Source: UBA6136 sp044350805
Lineage (GTDB): Bacteria > Pseudomonadota > Gammaproteobacteria > Methylococcales > Methylococcaceae
DNA length: 64,000 bases
Assembly: GCA_044350805.1 (NCBI GenBank)
Contig: JBILGU010000012.1
Location: 1 to 64,000, forward strand
Reading direction: 5' to 3'
Shown here piece after piece: positions 43,874 to 53,138 of the stretch (its first letter is position 1; each line of letters opens with the position of its first letter). The notes under the pieces are model-generated. The model had not been told where the DNA came from, did not search any database, and was given only the letters and a program-made list of their open reading frames with translations. The translations under genes and the position numbers were made by a program.

Positions 43874-45694
43874 TCAGTCAATGACGAAAAGGTTGCTTGC
43901 CCCGGTTTCAGCGGTGGTGGCGCCTAGACGGAAACCGCCAAAGAGCTCACGACCCATCCCGATGTGGTGATTGTCCGCAGAGCTTTGATCAGGAATGCGA
44001 CCATCGAATTCTTCCTCATCGACCAGGATATTCACCACTCCGGCCATGATGTCGAGATGGATGATGTCCCCATTACGCACTTTTGCGAGCGGGCCACCGT
44101 TAATGCACTCGGGGTACATATGAATGGCTGCAGGGACCTTACCGGAAGCACCCGACATGCGGCCGTCAGTCAGCAAGGCGACCTTAAATCCTTTGTCCTG
44201 GAGAAGTCCCAGGGGCGGGGTCAGTTTATGGAGCTCCGGCATGCCATTGGAACGGGGCCCTTGAAATCGGATGACGGCTACGAAATCCCGCTCAAGCTCA
44301 CCCTCACGGAATGCCGTGAGCATTTCCTCCTGATCATCAAAGACCAGGGCAGGCGCCTCAACAACGTGATGTTCTTCTGAAACAGCAGAGACTTTTGAGA
44401 TGCCCCGTCCAAGGTTTCCACGCATCAAGTGTATGCCGCCGATAGGAGCAAATGGCTTATCAACAGAACTGATGATTTCCGGATTCCGAGAATTGGTAGG
44501 GGTTTGATCATAGATCAGTGCATCTGAATCAAGATGCACATCAAACGCATATTGCCCAAGGCCTTTTTGGTCCCCTACCGTGAGAATATCCCCATGGAGA
44601 AGGCCATGTGACAACAGCTGCGCGATGACGGCCTGAAGCCCTCCGGCATTCTGGAAGTCATTCACATCGGCCGGACCGTTGGGGTAAACCCTTGCGATCA
44701 AGGGAATGATCTTTGAAAGATTGTCGAAGTCATTCCAGTTAATGATGATGCCGGCCATTCGGGCTATCGCCACCAAATGCATGGTGTGATTCGTTGAGCC
44801 CCCGGTTGCCAGAAGACCGATAATGGCATTGACGATGGCTTTCTCATCCACCACATGACCGATCGGGCGAAAATCAGACCCGGATGCGGTGAACTTCAGA
44901 ATCTGAGAGGCAGCCTTGGCGGTGAATTGATCACGCAACGGGGTATAAGGATTGACGAATGAACTGCCAGGCAGATGGAGTCCCATAATCTCCATCATCA
45001 TTTGGTTACTGTTAGCCGTCCCGTAAAAAGTGCATGTTCCGGGACTGTGATAGGAACGTGCCTCGCTATCGAGCAGCTCATCTCGACCAATCTTGCCTTC
45101 AGCAAACTTCTGCCGCGCCCGTGACTTCTCCTTGTTGGTTATCCCGCTAGGCATCGGACCCGCAGGGATAAAAATCCCAGGCAGATGACCAAATGAAAGA
45201 GCTCCCATGAGAAGCCCTGGGACAATCTTGTCGCAGACCCCAAGGTAAAGCGCACCATCAAACATGTTGTGACTCAGGGAGATCGCCGTGGACATGGCGA
45301 TCACATCTCGGCTAAACAGGGACATTTCCATCCCGGGGAAGCCCTGGGTAATCCCGTCACACATGGCAGGGACTCCACCAGCAAACTGAGACACGCCCCC
45401 TTCCTTTCTGATGACCGTTTTAATGAGATCTGGCGCATCTTTATAGGGTTCATGCGCAGAAAGCATGTCGTTATAGGAGGAGACGATCGCAATATTCGGC
45501 TTTTCCTGCCCTTTAAGATCATTTTTCTCCGCCATGTGACAGGCCGCAAAACCATGTGCGAGATTCCCACACCCCAGAACCTTTCGACTTGGCCAAACCG
45601 CCCTTGAAGCCTCGATCCTCGCAAGATAGGCCTCACGCGACTTATGACTACGATCAACGATTTCGCGGGTGATTTTTTCAAGCTTGCTATGCAT
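43874..45694 (-). CDS. edd: Phosphogluconate dehydratase
   Basis: 606 residues, IlvD/Edd family. CDGITQGFPGMEMSLFSRDVIA with its cysteine, GVCDKIVPGLL, and the C-terminal LTDGRMSGASGKVPAAIHM are diagnostic; the Fe-S cysteines are in place. It dehydrates 6-phosphogluconate to KDPG. Together with eda it forms the Entner-Doudoroff pair. glgC lies 67 bp upstream on the same strand. Confidence 0.96.
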   Translation of the reverse strand: MHSKLEKITREIVDRSHKSREAYLARIEASRAVWPSRKVLGCGNLAHGFAACHMAEKNDLKGQEKPNIAIVSSYNDMLSAHEPYKDAPDLIKTVIRKEGGVSQFAGGVPAMCDGITQGFPGMEMSLFSRDVIAMSTAISLSHNMFDGALYLGVCDKIVPGLLMGALSFGHLPGIFIPAGPMPSGITNKEKSRARQKFAEGKIGRDELLDSEARSYHSPGTCTFYGTANSNQMMMEIMGLHLPGSSFVNPYTPLRDQFTAKAASQILKFTASGSDFRPIGHVVDEKAIVNAIIGLLATGGSTNHTMHLVAIARMAGIIINWNDFDNLSKIIPLIARVYPNGPADVNDFQNAGGLQAVIAQLLSHGLLHGDILTVGDQKGLGQYAFDVHLDSDALIYDQTPTNSRNPEIISSVDKPFAPIGGIHLMRGNLGRGISKVSAVSEEHHVVEAPALVFDDQEEMLTAFREGELERDFVAVIRFQGPRSNGMPELHKLTPPLGLLQDKGFKVALLTDGRMSGASGKVPAAIHMYPECINGGPLAKVRNGDIIHLDIMAGVVNILVDEEEFDGRIPDQSSADNHHIGMGRELFGGFRLGATTAETGASNLFVID

Positions 45695-45761
45695 CCGTCC
45701 CTCTCACATCCGTTAATTCATGTACCGATTCGGTTAAGTCCATTCTAGACGATGGCCGGCT

Positions 45762-46994
45762 TTAATCCTGCGAGTCTTCGAAACTATGCAGCCGCGGGAC
45801 CACAATGACGCCATTTTCAGAAACGGTGTAGCGCTCCCGATCGGCATCAAGATTGACCCCAATCTGCATGCCAGGTGGAATTGAGACCCCCTTATCGATA
45901 ATGCAACGTCTGAGGACGGCACCCTCCCCTACCGTCACCTGATCAAAGAGAATGGAATCCTCGACGGAAGCACCTTCAAGCACCCGAACCCGCGATGAAA
46001 GAATCGAGCGTTTGACGTAACCTCCGGAGATCAAGGCGCCAGCCCCCAGAATGGAATCCAACAAAACCCCCTGATCTCCAGTGCCTCCGGGCACCATGCG
46101 AGCTGGCGGATTTTGGCCATGGTAAGTTCTGATTCCCCAATTCTCCTGATAGAGATCCAGGGGTGGCACTGGCTTGAGAAGATCCATGTTGGCATCGTAA
46201 AAGGCATCGATCGTTCCCACGTCCCGCCAGTAATGATCGGAACTCACCCGCCCGCGCTGTCCACCGAACGAATAGGCAAAGACTTTTCCATTCCCAATCA
46301 TGCGGGGGATGATGTCACGACCAAAATCATGGCTCGACCCCTCAAGATCATGGTCTTCGATCAGTGCGTCGATCAGAACCTGTTTGGTGAAAACATAGAT
46401 GCCCATGGAAACCAATGCTTCTCTCGGGCTTCCGGGGAGGGCTTGAGGAGATTCCGGCTTTTCATCAAAGGTCACGATTCGCGAGTCGTGATCGATTCCC
46501 ATCACACCAAAGGCACTGGCTTCTGAAAGAGGCACCTTCATACAGGCCACGGTCAGATCTGCTCCATTTTCCCGGTGGGCCTGAATCATTGCCGCATAAT
46601 CCATCCGGTAGATATGATCCGCTGCCAGAATCAGGGCATCCTGCGAAGGACTTCTCTCCAAAAGATAGAGGTTTTGATGGAGGGCATCTGCCGTGCCTTC
46701 GTACCAGGAATCACTGGTCCTCATTTGGGGTGGAACCATGGTGATAAATTCACCACATTCTGGGCTGAAGATTGACCAACCGTCTCGAAGGTGACGCTGC
46801 AAAGACTGCGATTTGTACTGCGTCAGAACCAGTATTTGCCTTAGCCCTGAGTGAAGGCAATTCGAGAGAGTGAAATCGACGACCCGGTATTTCCCGCCGA
46901 ACGGCACAGCGGGTTTAGCGCGATCACGGGTCAATGGAAATAGGCGTGACCCCTGCCCTCCAGCCAGGAGAAGGGTGAGTGTCTGGCTTGGCAT
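45762..46994 (-). CDS. glgC: Glucose-1-phosphate adenylyltransferase
   Basis: 410 residues. LLAGGQGSRLFPLTRDRAKPAVPFGG (catalytic loop, split as LLAGGQGSRL and FPLTRDRAKPAVPFGG), YRVVDFTLSNCLHSG, MDYAAMIQAH and a C-terminal left-handed beta-helix are clear. It makes ADP-glucose for glycogen synthesis. It is followed by edd and eda on the same strand, so storage and Entner-Doudoroff use may be co-regulated. glgA and glgB are not in the window. Confidence 0.95.
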   Translation of the reverse strand: MPSQTLTLLLAGGQGSRLFPLTRDRAKPAVPFGGKYRVVDFTLSNCLHSGLRQILVLTQYKSQSLQRHLRDGWSIFSPECGEFITMVPPQMRTSDSWYEGTADALHQNLYLLERSPSQDALILAADHIYRMDYAAMIQAHRENGADLTVACMKVPLSEASAFGVMGIDHDSRIVTFDEKPESPQALPGSPREALVSMGIYVFTKQVLIDALIEDHDLEGSSHDFGRDIIPRMIGNGKVFAYSFGGQRGRVSSDHYWRDVGTIDAFYDANMDLLKPVPPLDLYQENWGIRTYHGQNPPARMVPGGTGDQGVLLDSILGAGALISGGYVKRSILSSRVRVLEGASVEDSILFDQVTVGEGAVLRRCIIDKGVSIPPGMQIGVNLDADRERYTVSENGVIVVPRLHSFEDSQD

Positions 46995-47039
46995 CGTTAC
47001 TATCCTCTGGGTATCTTCTTCAATTTTCTTGGCAAACGG

Positions 47040-47261
47040 TTAGGAGCGCCCCACCTCTTTTTTCTCACGCACGAACCGTACCAATCCATCGATAAGAAGC
47101 GGACATGACTCTTGCGCTTCGGAACAGCCCTTGTTTTCAGGAAGGAATTGAATAATCAGCAGCCCCGAATGAGCGAACGCACCGGTTTCGGGCCGAAAAT
47201 GCCCCAGATTGCACCCATCGATAGAGTTTATAAGTCTTGCCCCCAGGAATAGAATCCCCAT
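47040..47261 (-). CDS. Possible small hypothetical protein
   Basis: A 73-codon frame upstream of glgC on the same strand. It has a balanced composition (GLLIIQFLPENKGCSEAQESC) and no membrane segment, but no good ribosome site and no family I recognise. It occupies most of the 296-bp gap between glgC and the response regulator, so it may be just an open frame in a regulatory region. Confidence 0.25.
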   Translation of the reverse strand: MGILFLGARLINSIDGCNLGHFRPETGAFAHSGLLIIQFLPENKGCSEAQESCPLLIDGLVRFVREKKEVGRS

Positions 47262-47290
47262 CTTTAGAGTGAGATCAACCGAGGAATCTC

Positions 47291-47956
47291 ATGCGTATCC
47301 TGGTTGTCGAGGATGACCCCCAATTAGGGGCGAATTTGGTAGAGGATCTCTCAAATCGAGGTTTCTCCGTGGATCTTGCCACGGAAGGCCTTGATGCCGA
47401 ATTTAGAGGGTCGACCGAACTCTATGATTTGATCGTTCTTGACCTGGGCCTTCCTGGCCTTCCCGGGCTTGAGATTCTTGCCCGTTGGCGTAGCTCTGGC
47501 GTCATGATTCCCATCATTATCCTGACAGCCCGTGCTGCGTGGCATGAGCGTGTGGATGGGTTCAAGGCGGGTGCCGATGACTATCTGGGAAAACCTTTTC
47601 ATAGCGAGGAGCTGTTTGCCCGAATCAACGCCATCCTTAAAAGAACGCATGGCCACAGTCCGGGCCCTCTTCGTATCGATGGCATCGAGCTGGATGAAGA
47701 TACACAGCGCATCCGCATCGACAGTGGCGCATGGGTTGAACTATCCGGCATGGAGTTTCGAATGATGAGGGCCTTCATGCTTCATCCGGGACAAATCCTT
47801 TCAAAAACGCACTTGAGCGAACATCTTTTCCGATCTGACAGCGAACCTGATAGCAATATCATCGAGGTCTACATCACAAAGCTTCGACAAAAGATTGGAC
47901 ACGATCGTATTCAAACGCGACGGGGTCAAGGTTACGTTCTGGTTCACCCCGCATGA
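47291..47956 (+). CDS. OmpR/PhoP-class response regulator
   Basis: 221 residues. The receiver domain has the acidic pair in VVEDDPQ, the phosphorylated aspartate in LIVLDLGLPGLPG (D51 or nearby) and the lysine of GKPFHSEEL. The C-terminal winged helix includes LSKTHLSEHLF, SNIIEVYITKLRQKIG and RRGQGYVL. It overlaps the sensor kinase by 4 bases. The signal is not known; the kinase layout resembles PhoQ/EnvZ. Confidence 0.92.
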   Translation: MRILVVEDDPQLGANLVEDLSNRGFSVDLATEGLDAEFRGSTELYDLIVLDLGLPGLPGLEILARWRSSGVMIPIIILTARAAWHERVDGFKAGADDYLGKPFHSEELFARINAILKRTHGHSPGPLRIDGIELDEDTQRIRIDSGAWVELSGMEFRMMRAFMLHPGQILSKTHLSEHLFRSDSEPDSNIIEVYITKLRQKIGHDRIQTRRGQGYVLVHPA

Positions 47957-49290
47957 TTACGCTGAGAGCCCGACTCAACATTGGACTTGGAGTGATCCTT
48001 GCTTCTGGTTTTGGCCTCCAATGGGCGCTGCGAAGCGAGGCCCTTCCGGTGATCAGTGAGTCGCAGATGGTCTCCCGACTCGATGCGGATATTGAGGACA
48101 TAAGAGAGTCCCTGGCGCTGGATCCGGACGGTGAAATTCGATTCGATCCAGAGCGCCAACTCCCCTTTTATCGGCGGCTAAACTCAGGGCACTACTACAT
48201 CGTTGAAACGCCCCACAAACGCATTTACTCACCCTCATTAGGCAACATGATGTTGGCTACGGTTCGTCTGGATGACCGTAAACCCAAACGTTGGCATACG
48301 AATGGACCGGAGGCTCAATCATTGCTGATGCTGACACGTGGGATCGACCTGCGGGGAACACCCATCCAGATCTCTGTGGGCGAAGATCAGACCATTTTGA
48401 ATCGGCATATCACAGAGATCGGGAGCCTTATGCTGATGCTGAATGGGGCGATCATTTTTCTTGCCCTTGTCTTACAGTGGATCTTTGTCCGGAACGCGCT
48501 CAGCCCATTCGTATTCCTGCGAAGGGAACTTGCAAGCATTGCTGCCTCAGCAGAATTTCTGTCGGAAGGGTCGGCCGTTGACCTGATGCGAGCGCAGGAA
48601 ATAAAAAAACTGGTTACCTTGATCAATCAGAGACTTGATCGATCCCGCAATGCGATTGGTAATCTGGCACATGCCCTTAAAAATCCACTAACCATTCTGT
48701 TTCGCCTGGCCGAAGACCCGTCTCTTTCCGGTAATGACCGAGTCCGGGAGACCTTGGTGACAAATACCAACATCATGCTAAAAATTGTTGAAGGAGAATT
48801 ACGCCGCGCCCGGGTCGCTGGAATAGGACCGGCGGCCCACTGCTTTAACCCCAAAGTGGAGGTCAATGCGTTGGTCAAGGTGATTCGCTCGATGTATCAC
48901 GATCGCGATCTCGCCTTCGAGGTTCACGTCCCCGACATCGATCTTCATCATGATCGGCATGACCTGATGGAATTACTGGGGAATCTCGTTGATAACGCTG
49001 CGAAATGGTCACGACATCGCATTGATATCACGATGAGTTTCATTAACGCTGACTTGTTAATCATCGTCGAAGATGATGGGGAAGGCTGTGATGAGTCCAC
49101 CATGATGGAGCTCCTCCAGCGCGGTGCGCGTCTTGATGAATCAAGAGGTGGTCATGGCCTAGGATTGTCTATCGTCAAATCCTTAGTGGAGCAGCACGGT
49201 GGTAGTATCCAGTTTTCAAAGTCGAGTCATCTTGGGGGACTAAAAGTAATCACCAAATTAAAAGAAAGTGAATATCCACTCAAAGATTAA
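47953..49290 (+). CDS. Sensor histidine kinase, PhoQ/EnvZ-like layout
   Basis: 445 residues. A first membrane helix (residues about 8-26), a periplasmic domain of about 120 residues rich in acidic positions, a second helix (about 155-178), a HAMP-like segment, then the dimerisation box LAHALKNPLT (phosphorylated His near 237) and the ATP domain (N box ELLGNLVDNAAKW, G box EDDGEG and GHGLGLSIVKSL). An acidic sensor domain would fit divalent cations or pH, but this is a guess. Its stop codon lies inside a direct repeat. Confidence 0.92.
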   Translation: MITLRARLNIGLGVILASGFGLQWALRSEALPVISESQMVSRLDADIEDIRESLALDPDGEIRFDPERQLPFYRRLNSGHYYIVETPHKRIYSPSLGNMMLATVRLDDRKPKRWHTNGPEAQSLLMLTRGIDLRGTPIQISVGEDQTILNRHITEIGSLMLMLNGAIIFLALVLQWIFVRNALSPFVFLRRELASIAASAEFLSEGSAVDLMRAQEIKKLVTLINQRLDRSRNAIGNLAHALKNPLTILFRLAEDPSLSGNDRVRETLVTNTNIMLKIVEGELRRARVAGIGPAAHCFNPKVEVNALVKVIRSMYHDRDLAFEVHVPDIDLHHDRHDLMELLGNLVDNAAKWSRHRIDITMSFINADLLIIVEDDGEGCDESTMMELLQRGARLDESRGGHGLGLSIVKSLVEQHGGSIQFSKSSHLGGLKVITKLKESEYPLKD

Positions 49291-49318
49291 GGTTCAATTA
49301 AGGTTCAAGGATTATGAT
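49280..49318 (+). promoter_or_regulatory. Direct repeat resembling a PhoP box, with a possible -10
   Basis: ATTAAGGTTCA occurs twice in tandem with no gap (49286-49307), giving GGTTCA-N5-GGTTCA at an 11-bp period, the spacing used by OmpR/PhoP-class regulators. A TATGAT at 49313-49318 could be a -10. The repeat overlaps the kinase stop codon. Confidence 0.4.
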
Positions 49319-49359
49319 CACCCTCAATCCATCAGACTTCAAATGGATCTCCTCTGAAG

Positions 49360-49393
49360 AGCCCGTCGGTTTTGAACCTTCGGGCTTTTTTTT
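49360..49393 (+). terminator. Rho-independent terminator after the two-component operon
   Basis: Stem AGCCCG / CGGGCT with an inner GGTT / AACC pair, followed by T8. It lies between the kinase gene and the convergent mscL gene, about 70 bp after the direct repeat. Confidence 0.85.
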
Positions 49394-49422
49394 GTGTTCA
49401 ACTTTCTGATGCAATCAGTCTT

Positions 49423-49881
49423 TCAGCGATTGACTTGCTCCCTTAAAAGATCCCGAATCTCCTGCAGGAGAAGGACTTCCTCTGAGGCGTGTGTTTCAAA
49501 CGGATTTTGCTCTTCCTGACGATGCGTCCGCGCCATGAGTTTGTTGACGGGTTTCACAATCACTAAAAAAACCACGGCAGATGTGATCAGAAAGCTAAAG
49601 ACTGCACCGATAACAATCCCCACATCAAGCTCAATCAGCTTGTTGACCAAATGCGATTTAACTTCGCCACCGGGTAGCTTCTCAGTGACTTCAACCATAC
49701 GATTCATGATCGGGATCGTGAGTTTTGGAGATGGACCACCACCGGCTAGCGCGATCAGAGGTTCTACTATTCCCTTAGTGAATGAGGTCACGATCGACGT
49801 GAAGGCAGCCCCGATAATCACACCTGTGGAAAGATCAACGACATTGCCTTTGAAAATAAATTTCTTAAATTCTTCGATCAT
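49423..49881 (-). CDS. mscL: Large-conductance mechanosensitive channel
   Basis: 152 residues. The N-terminal FKKFIFKGNVVDLSTGVIIGAAF region is the MscL TM1 gate, and the second helix is VGIVIGAVFSFLITSAVVFLVIV; a C-terminal coiled helix (EEVLLLQEIRDLLRE) ends it. It opens under membrane tension to release solutes in osmotic downshock. The loop between helices is longer than in E. coli (136 residues total there). The start has GGGAGAAGTC upstream. Confidence 0.95.
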   Translation of the reverse strand: MIEEFKKFIFKGNVVDLSTGVIIGAAFTSIVTSFTKGIVEPLIALAGGGPSPKLTIPIMNRMVEVTEKLPGGEVKSHLVNKLIELDVGIVIGAVFSFLITSAVVFLVIVKPVNKLMARTHRQEEQNPFETHASEEVLLLQEIRDLLREQVNR

Positions 49882-49985
49882 GACTTCTCCCGTTGAATCA
49901 ATTTCTCTGTGACTTTGGAGGGATTGGGCTCCCAGCCTTTTTTTTCACCGACTAAAATAAAAGGACATACCCACTCACACCGCCT

Positions 49986-50831
49986 ATGCCCCTCACTATG
50001 AAGCTTTTTGCGATCTCCTCCTGTCTTTGCATGGCATACCTTGTGAGTGGCTGTGCATCATTCAACACGCCACCCCCCGAATGGAACATCAAGGAGATCA
50101 AAACAACCACCTACGTCAATCGTGTCAATCGATCTTCAGATTACCAGGCATTAAAACGTAATCTTTCTATAAAAGGACTGGTACTCTCAATTCTGGAACA
50201 AGATGCCGACTCGGCTCGTGGCGCCCTTGCAGGAATATATGCCGACGGTCTTTACTACAACTTTACCGATGAAGACACCGCACGACACATCAGAGAGCGC
50301 ACCGGAAGTCTGATGCGGGAAATCCTGGGCAATTTTGTGGGCCCTTCGGATTGGGTCCTTGGCTATTGCATAGATTTCTCGAACGGCATCGCCAACGTGG
50401 ATATGAGCACGATCAAGGCCGATCTTTATTACACGCTTTCCAAAATGAGCTCATCGCAACTGGCTTCCCGCCCACATAACCTCAAATCCTGCAACGAGGA
50501 TGCCGGCATAACACCAATTTATCGTGGGCAAGTCCGGCTTATTGCTACATTCGATGGCTCCAAAACGGGATATACCGTCAACAATCCGGCAAAGCCGCTA
50601 CGCGAAATTGAGCGCTTTGATCTCACGTTGACCGATCTCACCTATCAGGCGGCCGAAGCCATTTTAACGGACCGAAAATTAGGGGATGCCCTTCAGAACG
50701 CAACAGCGAATCTGCCTGACAGTCATTTCCCTTCGATGAGAAAAGACGTCAAAAGCGTGTGTTCACAGCTTAAGCTGGATGTGGAATCACCGGCTTATAA
50801 GGAGTGCGTCAAAAAACTCGGGGGAACCTGA
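49986..50831 (+). CDS. Lipoprotein of unknown function
   Basis: 281 residues. The ATG at 49998 gives a compact signal MKLFAISSCLCMAYLVSGC with a lipobox LVSGC; the ATG at 49986 adds four residues. The mature part mixes short helices and strands, ends with VCSQLKLDVESPAYKECVKKL, and has a cysteine pair near the C-terminus that could form a disulfide. No family recognised. It converges on the YheT gene with a 14-bp gap. Confidence 0.65.
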   Translation: MPLTMKLFAISSCLCMAYLVSGCASFNTPPPEWNIKEIKTTTYVNRVNRSSDYQALKRNLSIKGLVLSILEQDADSARGALAGIYADGLYYNFTDEDTARHIRERTGSLMREILGNFVGPSDWVLGYCIDFSNGIANVDMSTIKADLYYTLSKMSSSQLASRPHNLKSCNEDAGITPIYRGQVRLIATFDGSKTGYTVNNPAKPLREIERFDLTLTDLTYQAAEAILTDRKLGDALQNATANLPDSHFPSMRKDVKSVCSQLKLDVESPAYKECVKKLGGT

Positions 50832-50845
50832 GTAGACTCACTGAA

Positions 50846-51814
50846 TTATTGGTTCTGAAAAAAACCAATGACTTGATCTTCCAACCAGTACCGGGGACTC
50901 CAAGGGCTTTGGCCCTGAATAAAACCCACGTGCCCCCCTCTGCGGGTTGCACTGACCTTCACCCGACAGCCAACCTCTTCAGGCTTTGGCAACACATCGA
51001 CCGTAAGAAAGGGATCATCCAGCGACTGAATGATCAGTGTTGCGCATTCAATCGCTCTGAGGTACCCAAAACTGCTCGACTGTGCATAGTAGTCTGCGGC
51101 ATCTCTAAACCCATACAGCCGAGCCACGACCCGATCATCGTATTCCCAAAAAGAAGAGACCGAATCAAGAGGACCCAAGGCGTCGAGCCGGTCAGCATCT
51201 TCATCGCAGCCGATCTGTCGCAGAAATTGTGATTTGACGACCAGATACTCCTTGAGCTCCTTGATCAATTGATTACGGTAAAGCCGTGAAAGCCCTCTAT
51301 CCAGGCGAGATGAGCAGGAGGCCAACTTGATCGGAGCCGAGATGGAGACTGCGGCCTCAAGATGTGAGCGATCACCCTCTTCACCCAAGTACTTTAAAAG
51401 AACGTTGCCCCCGAGTGAGAATCCTACAGCCCGTAAACCCACATCGGGCGCCTTGGACCTGAGCCACTGAATCAGGTAACGAAGATCCTGGGTATCCCCT
51501 GAGTGATAGGCTTTCCATGTTCTATTGGGGGTTCCGCCACAACCCCTGAAATTCAAAGCCACGCTACGATAACCATTCAGCTCCAAGGCCGACTGCATCC
51601 CGACGATATATGGCGATCGCGTCGAGCCCGTTAAGCCGTGGAGAAGGATTACCAAGGGTCGATGGTGCTCTCCATGCCAGTCAAGATCCAGAAAGTCGCC
51701 ATCCGCTGTTTCTATCCGTTCCCTGCGAACCTGAATTGCCGGGACTTTCCTAATGAGAGGCTGCCAGAGTGTCTGCAGATGCGGCCCGGGAAGCCACCAG
51801 GGTGATTCAAACAT
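50846..51814 (-). CDS. yheT: YheT-type alpha/beta hydrolase
   Basis: 322 residues. PLVILLHGLTGSTRSPYI is the oxyanion region; the nucleophile is in AVGFSLGGNVLLKYLGEEGD, and a late HGGHVGFIQG supplies the histidine. NFRGCGGTPNR is the YheT signature. The family acts as carboxylesterases with unknown physiological substrates. It is upstream of a membrane protein gene on the same strand but separated by 38 bp. Confidence 0.88.
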   Translation of the reverse strand: MFESPWWLPGPHLQTLWQPLIRKVPAIQVRRERIETADGDFLDLDWHGEHHRPLVILLHGLTGSTRSPYIVGMQSALELNGYRSVALNFRGCGGTPNRTWKAYHSGDTQDLRYLIQWLRSKAPDVGLRAVGFSLGGNVLLKYLGEEGDRSHLEAAVSISAPIKLASCSSRLDRGLSRLYRNQLIKELKEYLVVKSQFLRQIGCDEDADRLDALGPLDSVSSFWEYDDRVVARLYGFRDAADYYAQSSSFGYLRAIECATLIIQSLDDPFLTVDVLPKPEEVGCRVKVSATRRGGHVGFIQGQSPWSPRYWLEDQVIGFFQNQ

Positions 51815-51852
51815 GGATTTTTTTTGGGCTAATTGAAGGACTCCCTTAAAAG

Positions 51853-52395
51853 TCAGCGAATGTGGCCAGGACCAGGGGGTTTCTTTCGAGGTGGGCGCTT
51901 ATTTGTTGCGTGGTGGCGTCGACGCTGGCTGATCAATCCATAGATGACTATGGTGATTAAAACCGCAAGGCTGATTTCCATCAGCAGGAACATCGCGATC
52001 TTGAAATACGCAAACCTCGGATCCACAAAGCGAACAAGCCACCCTGCCCCCTCATCCCCGATGGCTCCCAAATAAACTGCGACACTCAGACCAATCTTGA
52101 TGCGATCTGGGAGGGGCGCAAAGAGCAACAGATGAGTAAGAGTGACCGCAAGCATTCCCATCGAGAATAGGTGTGCATGAGATACCTCAAGGAGACTTTG
52201 ATAGCTTCTCGGCTCGGTAAAGCGGGCGGCCGATCCGAGATAGTACTCCTGAACAGAGACCGCTGTGAGCTCCATACGATGGAAATACATCAGTCCAAGA
52301 CTGATCCAAAGCACCACCATGTAGATAAGAAACAGAAGAACGATGGTGTTCAATACCATCTGCCGATTCTGTTCTCCTGAAATAAAGAATCGCAT
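51853..52395 (-). CDS. Four-helix membrane protein, possible electron-transfer partner
   Basis: 180 residues with about four hydrophobic helices (starting near residue 15, 72, 100 and 135) and a very basic proline-rich C-terminal tail (RRRHHATNKRPPRKKPPGPG). Histidines in SHAHLFSMGM lie at the edge of a helix and could bind haem. Its ATG follows the stop of the FMN-binding gene with no gap, so they belong to one transcript. I do not recognise the family; the pairing suggests a small membrane redox unit. Confidence 0.6.
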   Translation of the reverse strand: MRFFISGEQNRQMVLNTIVLLFLIYMVVLWISLGLMYFHRMELTAVSVQEYYLGSAARFTEPRSYQSLLEVSHAHLFSMGMLAVTLTHLLLFAPLPDRIKIGLSVAVYLGAIGDEGAGWLVRFVDPRFAYFKIAMFLLMEISLAVLITIVIYGLISQRRRHHATNKRPPRKKPPGPGHIR

Positions 52396-52941
52396 TTATT
52401 TAAGTGTTGGTGCCATCGCGATCTGAAAGACCGCCAGCGCCTTTCGTATTCCCTCAAGCGAGGCCTTGACGCTCAAGGTTGCACCAGAAATGCCATCGAC
52501 TCCCTGATTCTGTCGGAGGTCTTTGACCGGCTTTCCGACCAGCGTGTCAAACCAGGCTGAGGAAGGCTTGTACTCCGGGGGTTCATGGAAGGCGAGAATC
52601 TCAGATTTCATGAGTTCACCCTTCGGGGAAAGGGCGATCAACATCGTCTCGGGCTGCGTTCTCACGGTGTGAGATTCAATGACGGCGTAACCTAATATCT
52701 GTCCGTTGCGGCGTGCTTCGAAAAACGTGTAAAGCTGCGAATCTAGCTTGGTTTTTGCAAGCTGTTCGATCTGTGCCGTCTGCTCATCCGTCAAAAAGAC
52801 CTGATGATCAACGATTTCAGCTTCTTTACCAAAAGCCAGTTCAAAAGCTTCTTCTTTGCTGTAGAACACCGTTGCATCTACAAACCCGCTGGTCATAGAA
52901 ACGCAAAGAAAAACCGCAGCGAATTTCAGGATTCCTTTCAT
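52396..52941 (-). CDS. Exported FMN-binding domain protein
   Basis: 181 residues with a signal peptide ending near DATVFY. The C-terminal FMN-binding domain carries DGISGATLSVKA, the motif in which ApbE-type transferase attaches FMN to the Ser/Thr, as in NqrC and RnfG. It is otherwise small and without membrane helices beyond the signal. Coupled to the next four-helix protein, it may pass electrons from or to the periplasm; which chain it serves is not visible here. Confidence 0.85.
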   Translation of the reverse strand: MKGILKFAAVFLCVSMTSGFVDATVFYSKEEAFELAFGKEAEIVDHQVFLTDEQTAQIEQLAKTKLDSQLYTFFEARRNGQILGYAVIESHTVRTQPETMLIALSPKGELMKSEILAFHEPPEYKPSSAWFDTLVGKPVKDLRQNQGVDGISGATLSVKASLEGIRKALAVFQIAMAPTLK

Positions 52942-53102
52942 GCTCGACTAAGTTGACGTGAGGTGGGCACCAGAAGATAAGACCCACAGCCAGAGGGCTC
53001 AAGCCGAAGAATACCACAGGCCGCCCCGGTTAAAACCAGGTTGCAGACAAGATAATAATTGCCCTGAATCGGACGGAGATATTTTGCTGACAGCCAGAAA
53101 AC

Positions 53103-53130
53103 AAAAGGCTTGCTAAAGAGCAAGCCTTTT
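53103..53130 (-). terminator. Terminator after tRNA-Glu/tRNA-Ala
   Basis: Perfect 12-bp stem AAAAGGCTTGCT / AGCAAGCCTTTT with an AAAG loop, placed 9 bp after the 3' end of tRNA-Glu on the minus strand. Confidence 0.85.
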
Positions 53131-53138
53131 ATCCTACT

